In this document: positions 44,175 to 52,550 of the stretch, piece by piece
Layout: each line of letters opens with the position of its first letter
How positions within the stretch are numbered: the first letter of the stretch is position 1
Origin: Nitrospira sp.
GTDB taxonomy: Bacteria; Nitrospirota; Nitrospiria; Nitrospirales; Nitrospiraceae
Assembly (NCBI GenBank): GCA_005116835.1
Contig: SWDM01000011.1
Coordinates: 1 to 64,000, forward strand
Length of the DNA: 64,000 bases
Reading direction: 5' to 3'
Program-made: the position numbers and the translations under genes
Notes under the pieces: generated by a model
Databases searched by the model: none
What the model was told of the DNA's origin: nothing
The model's input: the letters and a program-made list of their open reading frames with translations, nothing else

Positions 44175-44726
44175 TTAGAACAAAGAAGGGGAGTCGGTCG
44201 GTTTCGGATAGGTCAGCGAGCCATTCTCGACCTGGGCAAATGATGTGAGGACGTGTTGGGTGGCTTTCTCGGAAGACATAATATGCTGGATGCCCCAACC
44301 GTGGGTCATCAGCGCATCGGCAATCAACGACCGATGGCAGCGCCACGGCACCGCTTCCGCGCACATGATTGCCGTCTTCATGTCCGTGCCATACGCCATC
44401 AGCTCTTCAAGGCCTCTTTGAAATTCCTCCATCTGCATATAGTCGGCGTATCCGCGAAAGCCGGCGTTTCTCCATCCGCTGTTGATCGAATCCTTTCGAG
44501 CCTTTCGAAGGCCCCCAAGTGCAGGTAGATGGAGAGAGTTGAGGCCGGCCTCGTTCAGGATCGTGGCCAAGGCATCGGCATTAAACTGCGGATTGTGTCG
44601 TGAGCGTGGGATCGTTCGGACATCCACGAGGAGCCGGATCTCATGCGCGCGCAAGACATCGGTAAACTCCCCAATCGGTCTGGTCGAATGGCCGATGGTC
44701 CAGATAGTCGGTTGTCTAGCCTGCAT
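44175..44726 (-). CDS. DUF488 family protein
   Basis: A 183-residue cytoplasmic protein of the DUF488 family: IWTIGHSTRPIGEFTDVLR, LLVDVRTIPRSRHNPQFN, and the Cys-bearing loop IMCAEAVPWRCHRSLIADAL. Biochemical role unknown. Its first codons (MQAR) and start codon lie inside the terminal repeat of a MITE-like element at 44717-44910, so the original start may have been lost or moved. No good ribosome site precedes it within the element. It is probably co-transcribed with the DUF2784 gene. Confidence 0.82.
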   Translation of the reverse strand: MQARQPTIWTIGHSTRPIGEFTDVLRAHEIRLLVDVRTIPRSRHNPQFNADALATILNEAGLNSLHLPALGGLRKARKDSINSGWRNAGFRGYADYMQMEEFQRGLEELMAYGTDMKTAIMCAEAVPWRCHRSLIADALMTHGWGIQHIMSSEKATQHVLTSFAQVENGSLTYPKPTDSPSLF

Positions 44727-44910
44727 GTTTCATGACGGTTCGTTGCGAAATCGCGCAGTCGCGTTGCGAGACGGGCACGCAGAGCCGTGAGCTTCCAAGG
44801 CGTACTTGAATAGTACGTCGAGGGAGTGAGCGGCGAGCCTGCCCGCCGAAGGCGTGTCGCAGCAGCGAATCCGCGATTGCAGCAGAAGTGTTCATGAATT
44901 ATGCAGGCTA
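44717..44910 (-). repeat. MITE-like element, family A copy 2 (194 bp)
   Basis: Ends TAGCCTGCATGTTTCATGA and the near-complement TCATGAATTATGCAGGCTA. The body shares ACGGTTCG, GCGAAATCGCGCAGTCGCG, CGACGTAC-type and GATTGCAGCAGAAGTG stretches with the copies at 11432 and 61070. It lies in the reverse orientation to copy 1 and overlaps the 5' end of the DUF488 gene. Confidence 0.75.
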
Positions 44911-44970
44911 AGCATGGAAGTAGTGTGGCATAGCGAACAGAGAATCGCTATGGCTTGGTAAGGGAGGGAA

Positions 44971-45462
44971 TCAATCAGGCGGCAATTTTTCGGGATCGAT
45001 TTCTAGTAGCTGTAGCCGACCGTTGGCGATGTGCTCGGTCTTGTACAGGCGGTTGCCCAGTTGCATGGTTCCTACAAGGACATTCCCGTTGACGACAAAG
45101 GTAAAGCTTCCCTTCGAAGGTGGCTTGAACGTACCGCGGATGATGGCACTATCGTTGCTGCGGGAGACGGTCGATGTGATATCTAACTCGAGGTGAGCGC
45201 CATCAAAGAGCTCAATAGCAATCCTGGGATGGGGCCTGGCCCCGGCATCCTTCAATATGATCAGGAGCGGGAGATCGAGAGCAATTGCCTGATCGCGAAG
45301 CACCCAAGGCCTTTGTGGCGTAGCAGATCGATCGGCGGATGGAGGGGTAATGACTGTCTGCCATAAGCTCTTCGGCGTCGAACGTTCATCGGCCCAAGCA
45401 ATCTGACCGACGACACCGATCAGCAATGCAGTGAGGATCATATAGCAGAATCGATTGACCAC
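44971..45462 (-). CDS. free-standing secreted propeptide-like protein
   Basis: A 163-residue exported protein with a signal peptide ending QIAWA-DE near residue 24. Residues 52-163 align with the propeptide of the metalloprotease encoded just upstream: both contain VGT-(M/I)-L-x-x-x-RLYK, then a stretch ending (L)IEID-x-x-x-LPPD. There is no catalytic domain. Protease propeptides fold or block their enzymes, so this may be an inhibitor or a folding helper acting in trans; that is inference. TATAAT at 45504-45509 on the minus strand may be its own promoter. The gap to the protease gene is 116 bases. Confidence 0.7.
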   Translation of the reverse strand: MVNRFCYMILTALLIGVVGQIAWADERSTPKSLWQTVITPPSADRSATPQRPWVLRDQAIALDLPLLIILKDAGARPHPRIAIELFDGAHLELDITSTVSRSNDSAIIRGTFKPPSKGSFTFVVNGNVLVGTMQLGNRLYKTEHIANGRLQLLEIDPEKLPPD

Positions 45463-45578
45463 AGATTCGTTTCCATATTAAGGATTCGAGAGGAATGGGC
45501 TCCATTATATAGAGGCGTGCGGCGTGGCGCGATCATGAAATGCTGAAGCGGAGTTGATCGTTGCTGAGCCATTGCCGT

Positions 45579-46994
45579 TCAAGGGGAAATAGTCCGAAGG
45601 TTTGCCGGGACTGTGGGCGGCGTTGCATTCGCTGTTCCTGTGCGCCATGCGGAGACGATCAGGCGTACCTCATTCATGGAGCGCGCGTTGTCTGCGGAGT
45701 TCGCCGGATTGATGGCGTGATCGATACCGAGAGGACGGCCATTGTAGAGGAGTCGTGGATTGGAGAAATATTTCACGCGTGGACATGATGTCGGGCAGTT
45801 ATAGGCCATGATCGTGCGAAATTTTCCGATTTCATCACGATACCCATAGGAGTAAGAAAAGACGCCCGTTCCCCCTGTGGTTCGATCGTGTGCGTTGCCC
45901 ATGTTATGTCCCAATTCATGGGCGAGAGTATCGTTCGCGAGGCAATCTCGCGCTGTGACGCTGAACGCATAGCTGGCGAAGCCGGCACGCGGCCCGTTCG
46001 TCATCACGTACGCGATGCCGCATGAGTTGCCGCCGTTGTCCACGATCAATGCGACGAGATCAGCTCTGTGCTGGTCTCTCAATTGATGGACTTGATCCAT
46101 GATCCCGTCGGTAGCGCTACGCAAGCGGGTGAGATCGGTGTCCATGGCGCCCGATTCAGAATAGGACACCTCGGCTGTATGGACAAGACGGAGTTGCATC
46201 GCGATCTGGCTGTTACTATAGGCTTGATTGGCCGAATCGACCGCTAATGTGATCAACGCTTCCATCGCCGCCTGGCCGCCTTCCTGGGTCTTTGCCGCTG
46301 ATGTGTAGACGACTAACAGGTCGACGATGGTATCACCAGCTGCTGCAGCCGTCGTATCGGTCTGTTGTGAGGTTCCTTCTGTGGGAGGGACCGCAATGGG
46401 ATCATCGTCGGTGACGACGATGGGATGGTGATCCGGAGGTAAGGCAGCTTCGTCTATTTCTATGAGACGGTGAAGATTGCCTCCGGTCGCCTCGATTTTG
46501 TATAGGCGTTGGTTCGATAGAATCGTGCCGACCATGGTCGTGCCGTGAGCCGCCAGAGTGACATCGCTCCCTGCTTCTCCTCGCAGACGCCCGCGCCAGA
46601 CCTTCGTCTGTTCGGGATAATTGCGGGGCTGGTCAAGGTCAAGCGTTCGAGGATCGGCATCGAAGAGATTCAATGTCACGTCGGTTTGAGCCTCAGTTCG
46701 AGGGCGACTCATGACATCCAGTGCTGCGGGATTGAGAGTCATAGTGCGCTGTCGCCGCACCCATCGTTTGAGTATCTGGGGCTCGGGCAGCGCTCGGGCG
46801 ATGGCAGGAGGCCTGGCGGTTGAGGGTTCTGCGAAGAGCGGTATCTGGGATGGTGTCGATGCGGACAGTACGACAGAGGGAGTGCCGAGTACTGTGATGA
46901 CAAGACAAAGGATTCTCCCACTGGAGCAAATGGAGGAAAATTGGCGTCCCATATCACTTCTCGATGCTTCTGGAGTGAGCTTAGTCGAACCCAT
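45579..46994 (-). CDS. secreted M12B (reprolysin-like) zinc metalloprotease
   Basis: A 471-residue exported protease. ATG 46994 has AAGGGGG 5 bases upstream. Order: basic N-terminus and signal helix (ILCLVITVLGTPSVVLSAS), propeptide at about residues 70-190, and a catalytic domain from about 222 with HELGHNMGNAHD at 359-370 (His359, Glu360, His363, His369) and the Met-turn TIMAY at 394-398. It hydrolyses proteins outside the cytoplasm. It ends TPPTVPANLRTISP, which looks like the first strand of a fibronectin III module cut short, so the C-terminus may be truncated. Confidence 0.85.
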   Translation of the reverse strand: MGSTKLTPEASRSDMGRQFSSICSSGRILCLVITVLGTPSVVLSASTPSQIPLFAEPSTARPPAIARALPEPQILKRWVRRQRTMTLNPAALDVMSRPRTEAQTDVTLNLFDADPRTLDLDQPRNYPEQTKVWRGRLRGEAGSDVTLAAHGTTMVGTILSNQRLYKIEATGGNLHRLIEIDEAALPPDHHPIVVTDDDPIAVPPTEGTSQQTDTTAAAAGDTIVDLLVVYTSAAKTQEGGQAAMEALITLAVDSANQAYSNSQIAMQLRLVHTAEVSYSESGAMDTDLTRLRSATDGIMDQVHQLRDQHRADLVALIVDNGGNSCGIAYVMTNGPRAGFASYAFSVTARDCLANDTLAHELGHNMGNAHDRTTGGTGVFSYSYGYRDEIGKFRTIMAYNCPTSCPRVKYFSNPRLLYNGRPLGIDHAINPANSADNARSMNEVRLIVSAWRTGTANATPPTVPANLRTISP

Positions 46995-47355
46995 ATGGCC
47001 CCCTTTCCCTGCTGCTGGTCTGTGGCAATTCCAGATAGAGCAAGATGGGTACCTTTCCTGTAGGCGGTATCCCTTGAGACGATGGGCTAGGATCTTCTTC
47101 AAAATCAAAGGATTCTGTCGCTAGCAAAAATTTGCTCACAGGTGGCCGTGGGAGGAAGCTTCTCTGTGGGAATAGAAGTGAATGGTGGGGCCTACGCAGA
47201 AGCGGTTCGAATAAACGATCAGTTACGCTGTGGTGGGAGATGGGGGCTCCTAGGCCTGCAGGTCCTCGGCGGCGCCTCTTCCGGAAATATGGATGTTGGC
47301 CTATCGCCTATCGAAAGGAGGGAAAGAAGGAAGCGAGAGAAAGTGTCCAGGGGCT
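46995..47355. other. intergenic, no gene seen
   Basis: About 360 bases between the protease gene and the next minus-strand gene. Short plus-strand frames here lack ribosome sites and family resemblance. It should hold the protease promoter. I see nothing else. Confidence 0.35.
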
Positions 47356-48189
47356 TTATTGTTGCTGCTTACGAGCCACACACCACATGTTGTCATTGGT
47401 CCAAAGCCGGTCGAATAACGTGAACTTGGCAATCTCGAACCCCTGTTGTTCAAGCATGGTTCGCAAGGTGTTCGGCGTAAAGTAATTCACATGGTCGGGA
47501 AGCCGAAATCCGCACCACTTTTTCCCTCGCACCCACCGATTCCAGCACCCGTAGTTCGGCAACTTGAGGATAATTGCGCTTCCTGCCCGCAAGACCCGCG
47601 ATAGCTCTCGCAGTACTTCCGCCGGTTGTACTTCATGCTCAAGGTAGCTCTCGAGCAAGGCTCCATCACACGACGCCCTCTCCAGTGATTGGAGTCCCGA
47701 TAACACGTCGGCATGGATAATACGCCCGCCCCGGCTCTCAAAGATCGGGCGGGCGTCAGCCACGATGCGGGTTGAGATTTCAATGCCCAACAGCTTACAC
47801 GAGGGCGGAAGTGGGCTGAAATTGCCTAAGCCACAACCAAGGTCAACGATCCAGCCTTGGCGGAAGTACTGATAGCCAAGCGAAACGTGTTTATCCCGTC
47901 GTCTGACTGAGTTCGTAAGGTTCCGTATGCTTTTTATTGCAGATCGAACAACGTACTCGCCGTGACTGTAAGACTTTCGGCGTGTTTCATTCTGAATCCC
48001 GGACGTGTTCTCCCAGGAGAATTCACCTTGCAGGGTGGCATAATCAGGCGGATTCTCCAGAAAAACAAAGCCGCACGTCAGGCATTCCTTGAGAACCCAG
48101 TCGCCATGCGAGTAACGATTCCTTCTTAGCTGCGCCCCGCTGGTCTTGCAGGCTGGGCAAGTCCTGTTCAGTAACATTGCGTCATCCAT
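47356..48189 (-). CDS. class I SAM methyltransferase with N-terminal zinc ribbon
   Basis: A 277-residue protein. The N-terminus has two Cys pairs (CPACKTSG and CLTCGFVF) that form a zinc ribbon, followed by a Rossmann methyltransferase domain: VDLGCGLGNFSPLPPSCKLLGIE and LLESYLEHEVQPAEVLRELSRVLRAG. This build is common among methyltransferases in cell-surface sugar clusters, but no such cluster is here. I used ATG 48189 (MDDAMLLNRTCPAC); 48177 is also possible. The substrate is unknown. Confidence 0.75.
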   Translation of the reverse strand: MDDAMLLNRTCPACKTSGAQLRRNRYSHGDWVLKECLTCGFVFLENPPDYATLQGEFSWENTSGIQNETRRKSYSHGEYVVRSAIKSIRNLTNSVRRRDKHVSLGYQYFRQGWIVDLGCGLGNFSPLPPSCKLLGIEISTRIVADARPIFESRGGRIIHADVLSGLQSLERASCDGALLESYLEHEVQPAEVLRELSRVLRAGSAIILKLPNYGCWNRWVRGKKWCGFRLPDHVNYFTPNTLRTMLEQQGFEIAKFTLFDRLWTNDNMWCVARKQQQ

Positions 48190-48391
48190 TCGCACATGGC
48201 CTCGTGGGCGAGGCGTTGAAGATTCACGATGAGTACCCACGAGGGAGTTGGTCGATCGTCTTCGATGGCCGGAGTGTGGCCTGTATTACAGAGCCAGACC
48301 TAAGGGCCTCTTCCAACATTACGATTCCACTATAGTCTTGCTTTTGTTGAAAAACCAGACGGAAAGGAGCGGCGATCGCTCAGAGCGAGGA

Positions 48392-48739
48392 TTACGATGA
48401 GGCTCTGCGGGATCGCACCAAGCCTTCGTGACTCTGGTGGGACGGTGTCGCCCATTCTGCTAGATGTTCAGCATCTTCAATGATGTCTACAGGCACTTCA
48501 TAGAAGGATTTGAGTGTCTGTTTGGAGTTGGGTTGGAACGGTTTCATTCCCTGTTCTTTGTAGAGGATGACCGTTTTCGGCGTGACTTTGAAGTAGAGCC
48601 GCCCCTTATGGATGATGCCGAAGAAGACGTCGCGTTGATATAGCCCGTATCCGCCGAACATTGCGCGGCAGGTGACGCCGCGCAGGTCGGCCAGTTGGTC
48701 CAGCACGAATTCCTTGAATCCATCATGCTTCGTCGCCAC
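48392..48739 (-). CDS. TfoX N-terminal domain protein
   Basis: A 115-residue protein starting with GTG 48739 (VATKHDGFKEFVLDQLADL). The TfoX-N domain is plain: TCRAMFGGYGLYQRDVFFGIIHKGRLYFKV and later PVDIIEDAEHLAEWA. TfoX itself controls competence genes, but short single-domain proteins like this are widespread and uncharacterised. The start lies 8 bases after the stop of the methyltransferase gene at 48747, so translation is coupled. The longer open frame up to 49030 is a shadow of that gene. Confidence 0.8.
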   Translation of the reverse strand: MATKHDGFKEFVLDQLADLRGVTCRAMFGGYGLYQRDVFFGIIHKGRLYFKVTPKTVILYKEQGMKPFQPNSKQTLKSFYEVPVDIIEDAEHLAEWATPSHQSHEGLVRSRRASS

Positions 48740-48746
48740 GGTGGTC

Positions 48747-49604
48747 TCACAGAGGTTTGCGCGCCGCAACCATTCTGACGGCGATGGGGAGTGCGAAGCC
48801 ATCCGCTCTTCGATACTGGTCGACGGAGGAGACGATGCGGCCACGCGCCGCTGCTTTCTGTTGGTCGGATAATTTAGCGAACAGATTCTGGATTGGTGCG
48901 GCGATATCCATGAGGCTGGCGTAATACTCTTCTCCTGATGGAAATCGCACGTCGGCGATGAATTCTTCTTCACACAGGTTTGTGAACCCTGCCTGCTGCA
49001 GCATACCCGCCAGATCGCCCGGCTTCGCAAGCTTGAAAATTCCCGGCGCAGTTGGGTCTGGCTGTGGCAGATCCAGGAATTGCTTGATGACGGTGATCGG
49101 AATCATCAGATAGGGGTTCTTGTCCGGTGCAGACCAGACAGCGGCTGCCAGCCAGGCTCCAGGCCGTAACACGCGTAGGATCTCGGCCGCCGCCTTCGGA
49201 ATCTCTGGAAGAAACATCAAACAGAAGCGGCTGGTCACTGCGTCGAATGAGTTCGGTTCAAATGGAAGTGCGGTTACGTCATCGGTGCGGAAGGTCACAT
49301 TTGCGAGGCCTAGCGCTGTAGCCTTGCGCCGCGCAGCTGAGAGCATCTGCTCGGCAAGGTCCAGTCCGATCACACTTCCATTTGATCCGATGGTTTGTGC
49401 GTCGAGCAGTGCAGGATAGCCAGTGCCGGAACCAAGATCGAGCACGCGCATGCCGGCTCGCAGTCTGGCATCAGCCACAAGACGGTGATTCAGAAACGCC
49501 ATCTGCTCGTCGAAGAACCGGTCCCACTTCTCCCAGCCTCCGGCGACTCTGTTCCAATCCTGCCGTTGGCCTTCGATGATCTGTTCAGGTGTCTGTTGCG
49601 CCAT
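48747..49604 (-). CDS. UbiE-like class I SAM methyltransferase
   Basis: A 285-residue cytoplasmic methyltransferase. SAM motif I is MRVLDLGSGTGYPALLDAQ; then VIGLDLAEQMLSAARRKA, DDVTALPFEPNSFDAVTSRF and the motif III region ILRVLRPGAWLAAAVW. It resembles the UbiE/COQ5 and DMKMT group, but a small-molecule target cannot be named. It forms a two-gene unit with the TfoX-like gene. Confidence 0.82.
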   Translation of the reverse strand: MAQQTPEQIIEGQRQDWNRVAGGWEKWDRFFDEQMAFLNHRLVADARLRAGMRVLDLGSGTGYPALLDAQTIGSNGSVIGLDLAEQMLSAARRKATALGLANVTFRTDDVTALPFEPNSFDAVTSRFCLMFLPEIPKAAAEILRVLRPGAWLAAAVWSAPDKNPYLMIPITVIKQFLDLPQPDPTAPGIFKLAKPGDLAGMLQQAGFTNLCEEEFIADVRFPSGEEYYASLMDIAAPIQNLFAKLSDQQKAAARGRIVSSVDQYRRADGFALPIAVRMVAARKPL

Positions 49605-49701
49605 GTCTTGTCTCTCCGTTCGTCGTCCTACGCGGCGGCTTGCACTGGAAACTTCCGGTGCAAGCCGATAGTGGTGATTACCCGCGAGTCTGTGAAGGCC
49701 G

Positions 49702-50136
49702 CTACTTGATCATCTGTAAGGTTTCACGGAGTTCCTTGACCTCCGTAATTGATAGATCCAGATGCTGGTCCCGCTGTGGCTGGTCATCCTTGAATTTCCA
49801 CAACCGCCAGAAGATCGCCGTCAATTCCTTCTTATGCGTCACGGCGAGATCATAAGCCGGCGTCTTGGCTTGTTCCTTCGTGACGTCGCAGTACGAATTG
49901 AACAGCGCATGCAACTGATTGTGATAGTCGTCCAGGGCCTTGTCGACACCCTTCCCACCCTTGGCGGCACTGGCGCTCGCTTCCATCATGTTCGTTAGAT
50001 TGATCATTGTCTCGACGCCACTGGCGCCTTTGGCTTGCGCCACGTAGTCGCCCGCGCGGGGATAGAACAAATAGCTGCAGCCGGAGAGTCCGACCAGCAG
50101 TAATGAAAGAGCGAACAATCCAATTATGCGTTGCAT
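49702..50136 (-). CDS. hypothetical lipoprotein
   Basis: A 144-residue protein with a signal ending in the lipobox LSG-C (LFALSLLLVGLSGCSYLFYP). The mature part is helical with many charged residues (GVDKALDDYHNQLHALFNSY, ITEVKELRETLQMIK). No family recognised. It is probably anchored in the envelope and belongs to a group of small minus-strand genes with the DUF1059 and DUF1579-like genes upstream. Confidence 0.65.
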   Translation of the reverse strand: MQRIIGLFALSLLLVGLSGCSYLFYPRAGDYVAQAKGASGVETMINLTNMMEASASAAKGGKGVDKALDDYHNQLHALFNSYCDVTKEQAKTPAYDLAVTHKKELTAIFWRLWKFKDDQPQRDQHLDLSITEVKELRETLQMIK

Positions 50137-50163
50137 AGGAACCTCCCTGTGTCCAGATGTCTC

Positions 50164-50370
50164 TTAGACTGTGACGCTGACGGTCTTGATCGCCGCCTTC
50201 ACTTTGGCTGCCATGTCCGGAGGCAGCGACTCCATCTTATGACACTCCTTCGCGTGCATTGCCCCGAGCTTCAACACCTCAGCTTCCGTTTCGGCACGCA
50301 CCTGGAACGCACAGCCGGCGCTGGCGTCAACATCAAGACAGCCCAGTTGCTTATATTGTTTGGTCGCCAT
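50164..50370 (-). CDS. DUF1059 family small protein
   Basis: A 68-residue soluble protein with the DUF1059 pattern LGCLDVDASAGCAFQVRAET followed by HAKECHKMESLPP. The conserved Cys and His residues suggest metal or redox binding, but the function is unknown. It lies 27 bases before the lipoprotein gene and 40 bases after the next gene upstream, so an operon is likely. Confidence 0.82.
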   Translation of the reverse strand: MATKQYKQLGCLDVDASAGCAFQVRAETEAEVLKLGAMHAKECHKMESLPPDMAAKVKAAIKTVSVTV

Positions 50371-50410
50371 GATCTTCTCCTTCTGTATGGTTAGATGAAT
50401 GACGGTACCT

Positions 50411-50914
50411 CTACTTCACACGGGTAAATTCAAACCGATGCGGCAGTTCTTTCCCATCCTTGCTGAGCATCCATTCCTGGGTGAAATGATCCTGATCTTG
50501 GAAGGTGAACGAGACTTTGTGCATGTGCGGGTCTGTCGGGTTGGCAAGATTGGTGATGTCGACGAAATGGAAGCCCAGCATTTTGGCGTTGCCATCAGCC
50601 TTATCGGCTCGCATACGTGGCTGGTTGCCGAGCTTACAGTAATGGGTCAGCATGAGGCCTCCCTTGTCGGCATGGTACATGGTCGTCATCACCGGCTTAT
50701 CAGCTTTCATCATCGTTTCCACCAGGCTCGTGCCACCGCCGGTCCACTGATATGACGCGGTCATCGGTTTCCCCTCCGGATCCTTGCCCTGCCATTCACC
50801 GACGAGCGAGGCCAGGGGACCGAAGTCGGGCGCGGTCGAGGTATCAGCCCGCACCAGTTGGAACGGCCCTGCAACGGCGTAGAGGATGAGAGAAAGGGTG
50901 AGGAGCCATTTCAT
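50411..50914 (-). CDS. exported DUF1579-like beta-barrel protein
   Basis: A 167-residue exported protein (signal ending QLVRA-DT). The mature part begins LASLVGEWQGKDPEGKPMTA and contains alternating strands, like DUF1579 or lipocalin-type small-ligand barrels that measure about 150 residues. No catalytic residues are evident. AGGAGG lies 5-7 bases before the ATG at 50914. Confidence 0.6.
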   Translation of the reverse strand: MKWLLTLSLILYAVAGPFQLVRADTSTAPDFGPLASLVGEWQGKDPEGKPMTASYQWTGGGTSLVETMMKADKPVMTTMYHADKGGLMLTHYCKLGNQPRMRADKADGNAKMLGFHFVDITNLANPTDPHMHKVSFTFQDQDHFTQEWMLSKDGKELPHRFEFTRVK

Positions 50915-50997
50915 GAAGACACCTCCTTAGGTAAGCGGGACGTTCTGTAGTCAAGCATTTTCGCCGACCCAGGTCAATCTGGCGCAGTACTCAGCTC

Positions 50998-51363
50998 CTA
51001 CATCGAATAGAAGAACTCCTCCTTGACGATTTTCTCGTTCTGAACCGTATAGAGGCCTGCCTCATCCATCGTCATGCGTTTCCCTGTGTGTTTTGGTGTG
51101 ACGTCATACTTGAAATGCAGGATGAAACGGTCGCCGTTGGGATAGGGTCCTTCAACCGTGCCGCCGTGAATTTCATGATTGTCGACCCACCATTGATTCT
51201 TTCCCTTGATCTTCGCGATTCCTTTCTGGACCTGTTCCATGCCCGGCATGGCACAGGTCTCGACGCTCTCGATATTTGGCGAGTAAAAGCGATCGATCGC
51301 TTCCTGACTTTTGCCCTGCCGGCACAGTGCTGCCACTTCTTTTCCGATGTCCATGGTCGTCAT
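50998..51363 (-). CDS. SnoaL-like (NTF2-fold) protein
   Basis: A 121-residue protein. ATG 51363 has AAGGAGG with an 8-base spacer; the longer frame to 51537 is not supported. The sequence IGKEVAALCRQGKSQEAIDRFYSPNIESVE, then GRFI-like GDRFILHFKYDVTPKHTGKR and IVKEEFFYSM, follows the SnoaL_2/NTF2-like pattern. Such proteins isomerise or hydrolyse small molecules, or bind them only; the role is unknown. It may be controlled by the TetR protein upstream. Confidence 0.75.
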   Translation of the reverse strand: MTTMDIGKEVAALCRQGKSQEAIDRFYSPNIESVETCAMPGMEQVQKGIAKIKGKNQWWVDNHEIHGGTVEGPYPNGDRFILHFKYDVTPKHTGKRMTMDEAGLYTVQNEKIVKEEFFYSM

Positions 51364-51410
51364 GATGAGATCCTCCTTGGTTAGCGGGTTAAAGTAATCG
51401 CGTTGCGTCT

Positions 51411-51623
51411 CTATGCAATCATCACGAGTTCCTTCAACCGTTGTGTGAATACGTGATCCGGCTTGGCCTTGTGAGTGGTTTGACGATGAGTGGCGATCAC
51501 AGGATCGACAATCGCCCCGCAATTGAGACAGCGCCAACCGGAGATCTCGTATCCCGCCGAATCGAATTCAAGGTTGTCATACTGTTCTCGAACCATCAGC
51601 CCATTACACCGTCGGCATGTCAT
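51411..51623 (-). CDS. small zinc-ribbon protein
   Basis: A 70-residue protein with CRRC near the start and CLNC about 30 residues on (TCRRCNGLMVREQYDN and GWRCLNCGAIVDP), a four-Cys zinc ribbon. The ATG at 51623 has GAGGAGG upstream; the longer frame to 51707 is unlikely. It probably binds nucleic acid or a protein. It sits between the TetR gene and the SnoaL-like gene, behind a TetR-operator-like palindrome. Confidence 0.7.
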   Translation of the reverse strand: MTCRRCNGLMVREQYDNLEFDSAGYEISGWRCLNCGAIVDPVIATHRQTTHKAKPDHVFTQRLKELVMIA

Positions 51624-51667
51624 AGGGCACCTCCTCTTCCCGGGCGATCTCAAGCGATTCGAGTATT

Positions 51668-51679
51668 GAACGAGCGTTC
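51668..51679. promoter_or_regulatory. operator-like palindrome upstream of the zinc-ribbon gene
   Basis: GAACGAGCGTTC: two 5-base arms around AG, between the tetR stop and the zinc-ribbon start. Sites of the GAACG-N2-CGTTC kind are common for TetR regulators. A half-site GAACGATC recurs at 52332 upstream of the tetR gene. Confidence 0.4.
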
Positions 51680-51703
51680 CATTATGGGTCGAAAAATATC
51701 GAT

Positions 51704-52285
51704 TCAATCTAAGATTGTGAGCGCGGTCTCTGCCGTTTGATTTACCGCGTCAGCCGACGCTCCGGCTTTGATCATCACGATGGTTCCTTGCATCATCGTC
51801 GCGAGAAATCGCGCCAGCGCCCGAGGGTCTTTCCCATTGTTCAATTCACCCTGCTGTTTGGCGCGGGTCAAGACTCGAAAGAAGGTGTCTTCAATCAGCT
51901 TGAGAACCTGGCGGAGCGTGCCCGCGATCTCTTTTTCATGCGGAGAGAGTTCCATTACCGAATTGGCGATGAGGCAGCCCCGGCGCTGCGGATCGGCGAG
52001 GCCGCCTTCGATCATTCCCCGGATAAATAGACGGAGTGTGGGGAGGGCCGGCCCTGGCTGATCGAGCAACGAGAATTTCTCGCCAACAAATCCATGGCAG
52101 TATCGGTCGATGACTTTTAAGAACAGTTGGCGTTTATCACCAAACGTATCGTAGAGCGAACCGCGGTTCAGATCCATCGCTTCCAACAGATCTTCCATCG
52201 ATGTCGCTTCATAGCCCTTGTGCCAAAAGACCTGCATGGCCTTCTCAAGCGCTTCATCGGGAATGAACTCTTTCGGGCGGGGCAT
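51704..52285 (-). CDS. TetR/AcrR family transcriptional regulator
   Basis: A 193-residue repressor-type protein. The N-terminal helix-turn-helix is ALEKAMQVFWHKGYEATSMEDLLEAMDLNRGSLYDTFGDKRQLF. The C-terminal ligand domain has a Cys in RRGCLIANSVMELSP, a place where thiol- or electrophile-sensing members carry one. It probably represses itself and the small genes downstream (zinc ribbon, SnoaL-like and perhaps further); two palindromes flank it. Confidence 0.88.
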   Translation of the reverse strand: MPRPKEFIPDEALEKAMQVFWHKGYEATSMEDLLEAMDLNRGSLYDTFGDKRQLFLKVIDRYCHGFVGEKFSLLDQPGPALPTLRLFIRGMIEGGLADPQRRGCLIANSVMELSPHEKEIAGTLRQVLKLIEDTFFRVLTRAKQQGELNNGKDPRALARFLATMMQGTIVMIKAGASADAVNQTAETALTILD

Positions 52286-52302
52286 TGGAGGTCCCTCGAT
52301 TT

Positions 52303-52322
52303 CTAACTTGGAGCGAAGTTAG
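52303..52322. promoter_or_regulatory. operator-like inverted repeat upstream of tetR
   Basis: Perfect 7-bp arms CTAACTT and AAGTTAG around GGAGCG, centred 27 bases before the tetR start codon. The position suits autoregulation. Confidence 0.5.
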
Positions 52323-52550
52323 CACATATTGGAACGATCAGTCAGTAACAAGTTTTCTGTCCTTCATTCCGCCCCATGGCCCTGCGATGGGAGATACAGA
52401 GAAGGTAAATATAATCTACGTATTTCCATGGCCCCCTTTTGGTTGCTATACAGCGCCGATGCAGATGTATTACAAGTTCCCTTGTGTCTGGGGCCGAAAA
52501 TGTAAAATCGAAGGACGAGATAGGTTCTCGTGACCGTGGAAAGGATTCGA

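Noticed and set aside
47132-47485. Plus-strand frames of 93-117 codons near 47.1-47.5 kb
   Set aside because: They have no convincing ribosome site or family likeness and partly overlap the zinc-ribbon methyltransferase gene.
48740-49030. Longer start for the TfoX-domain protein
   Set aside because: The extra 97 codons are read out of frame through the methyltransferase gene and have no TfoX similarity; GTG 48739 begins at the domain.
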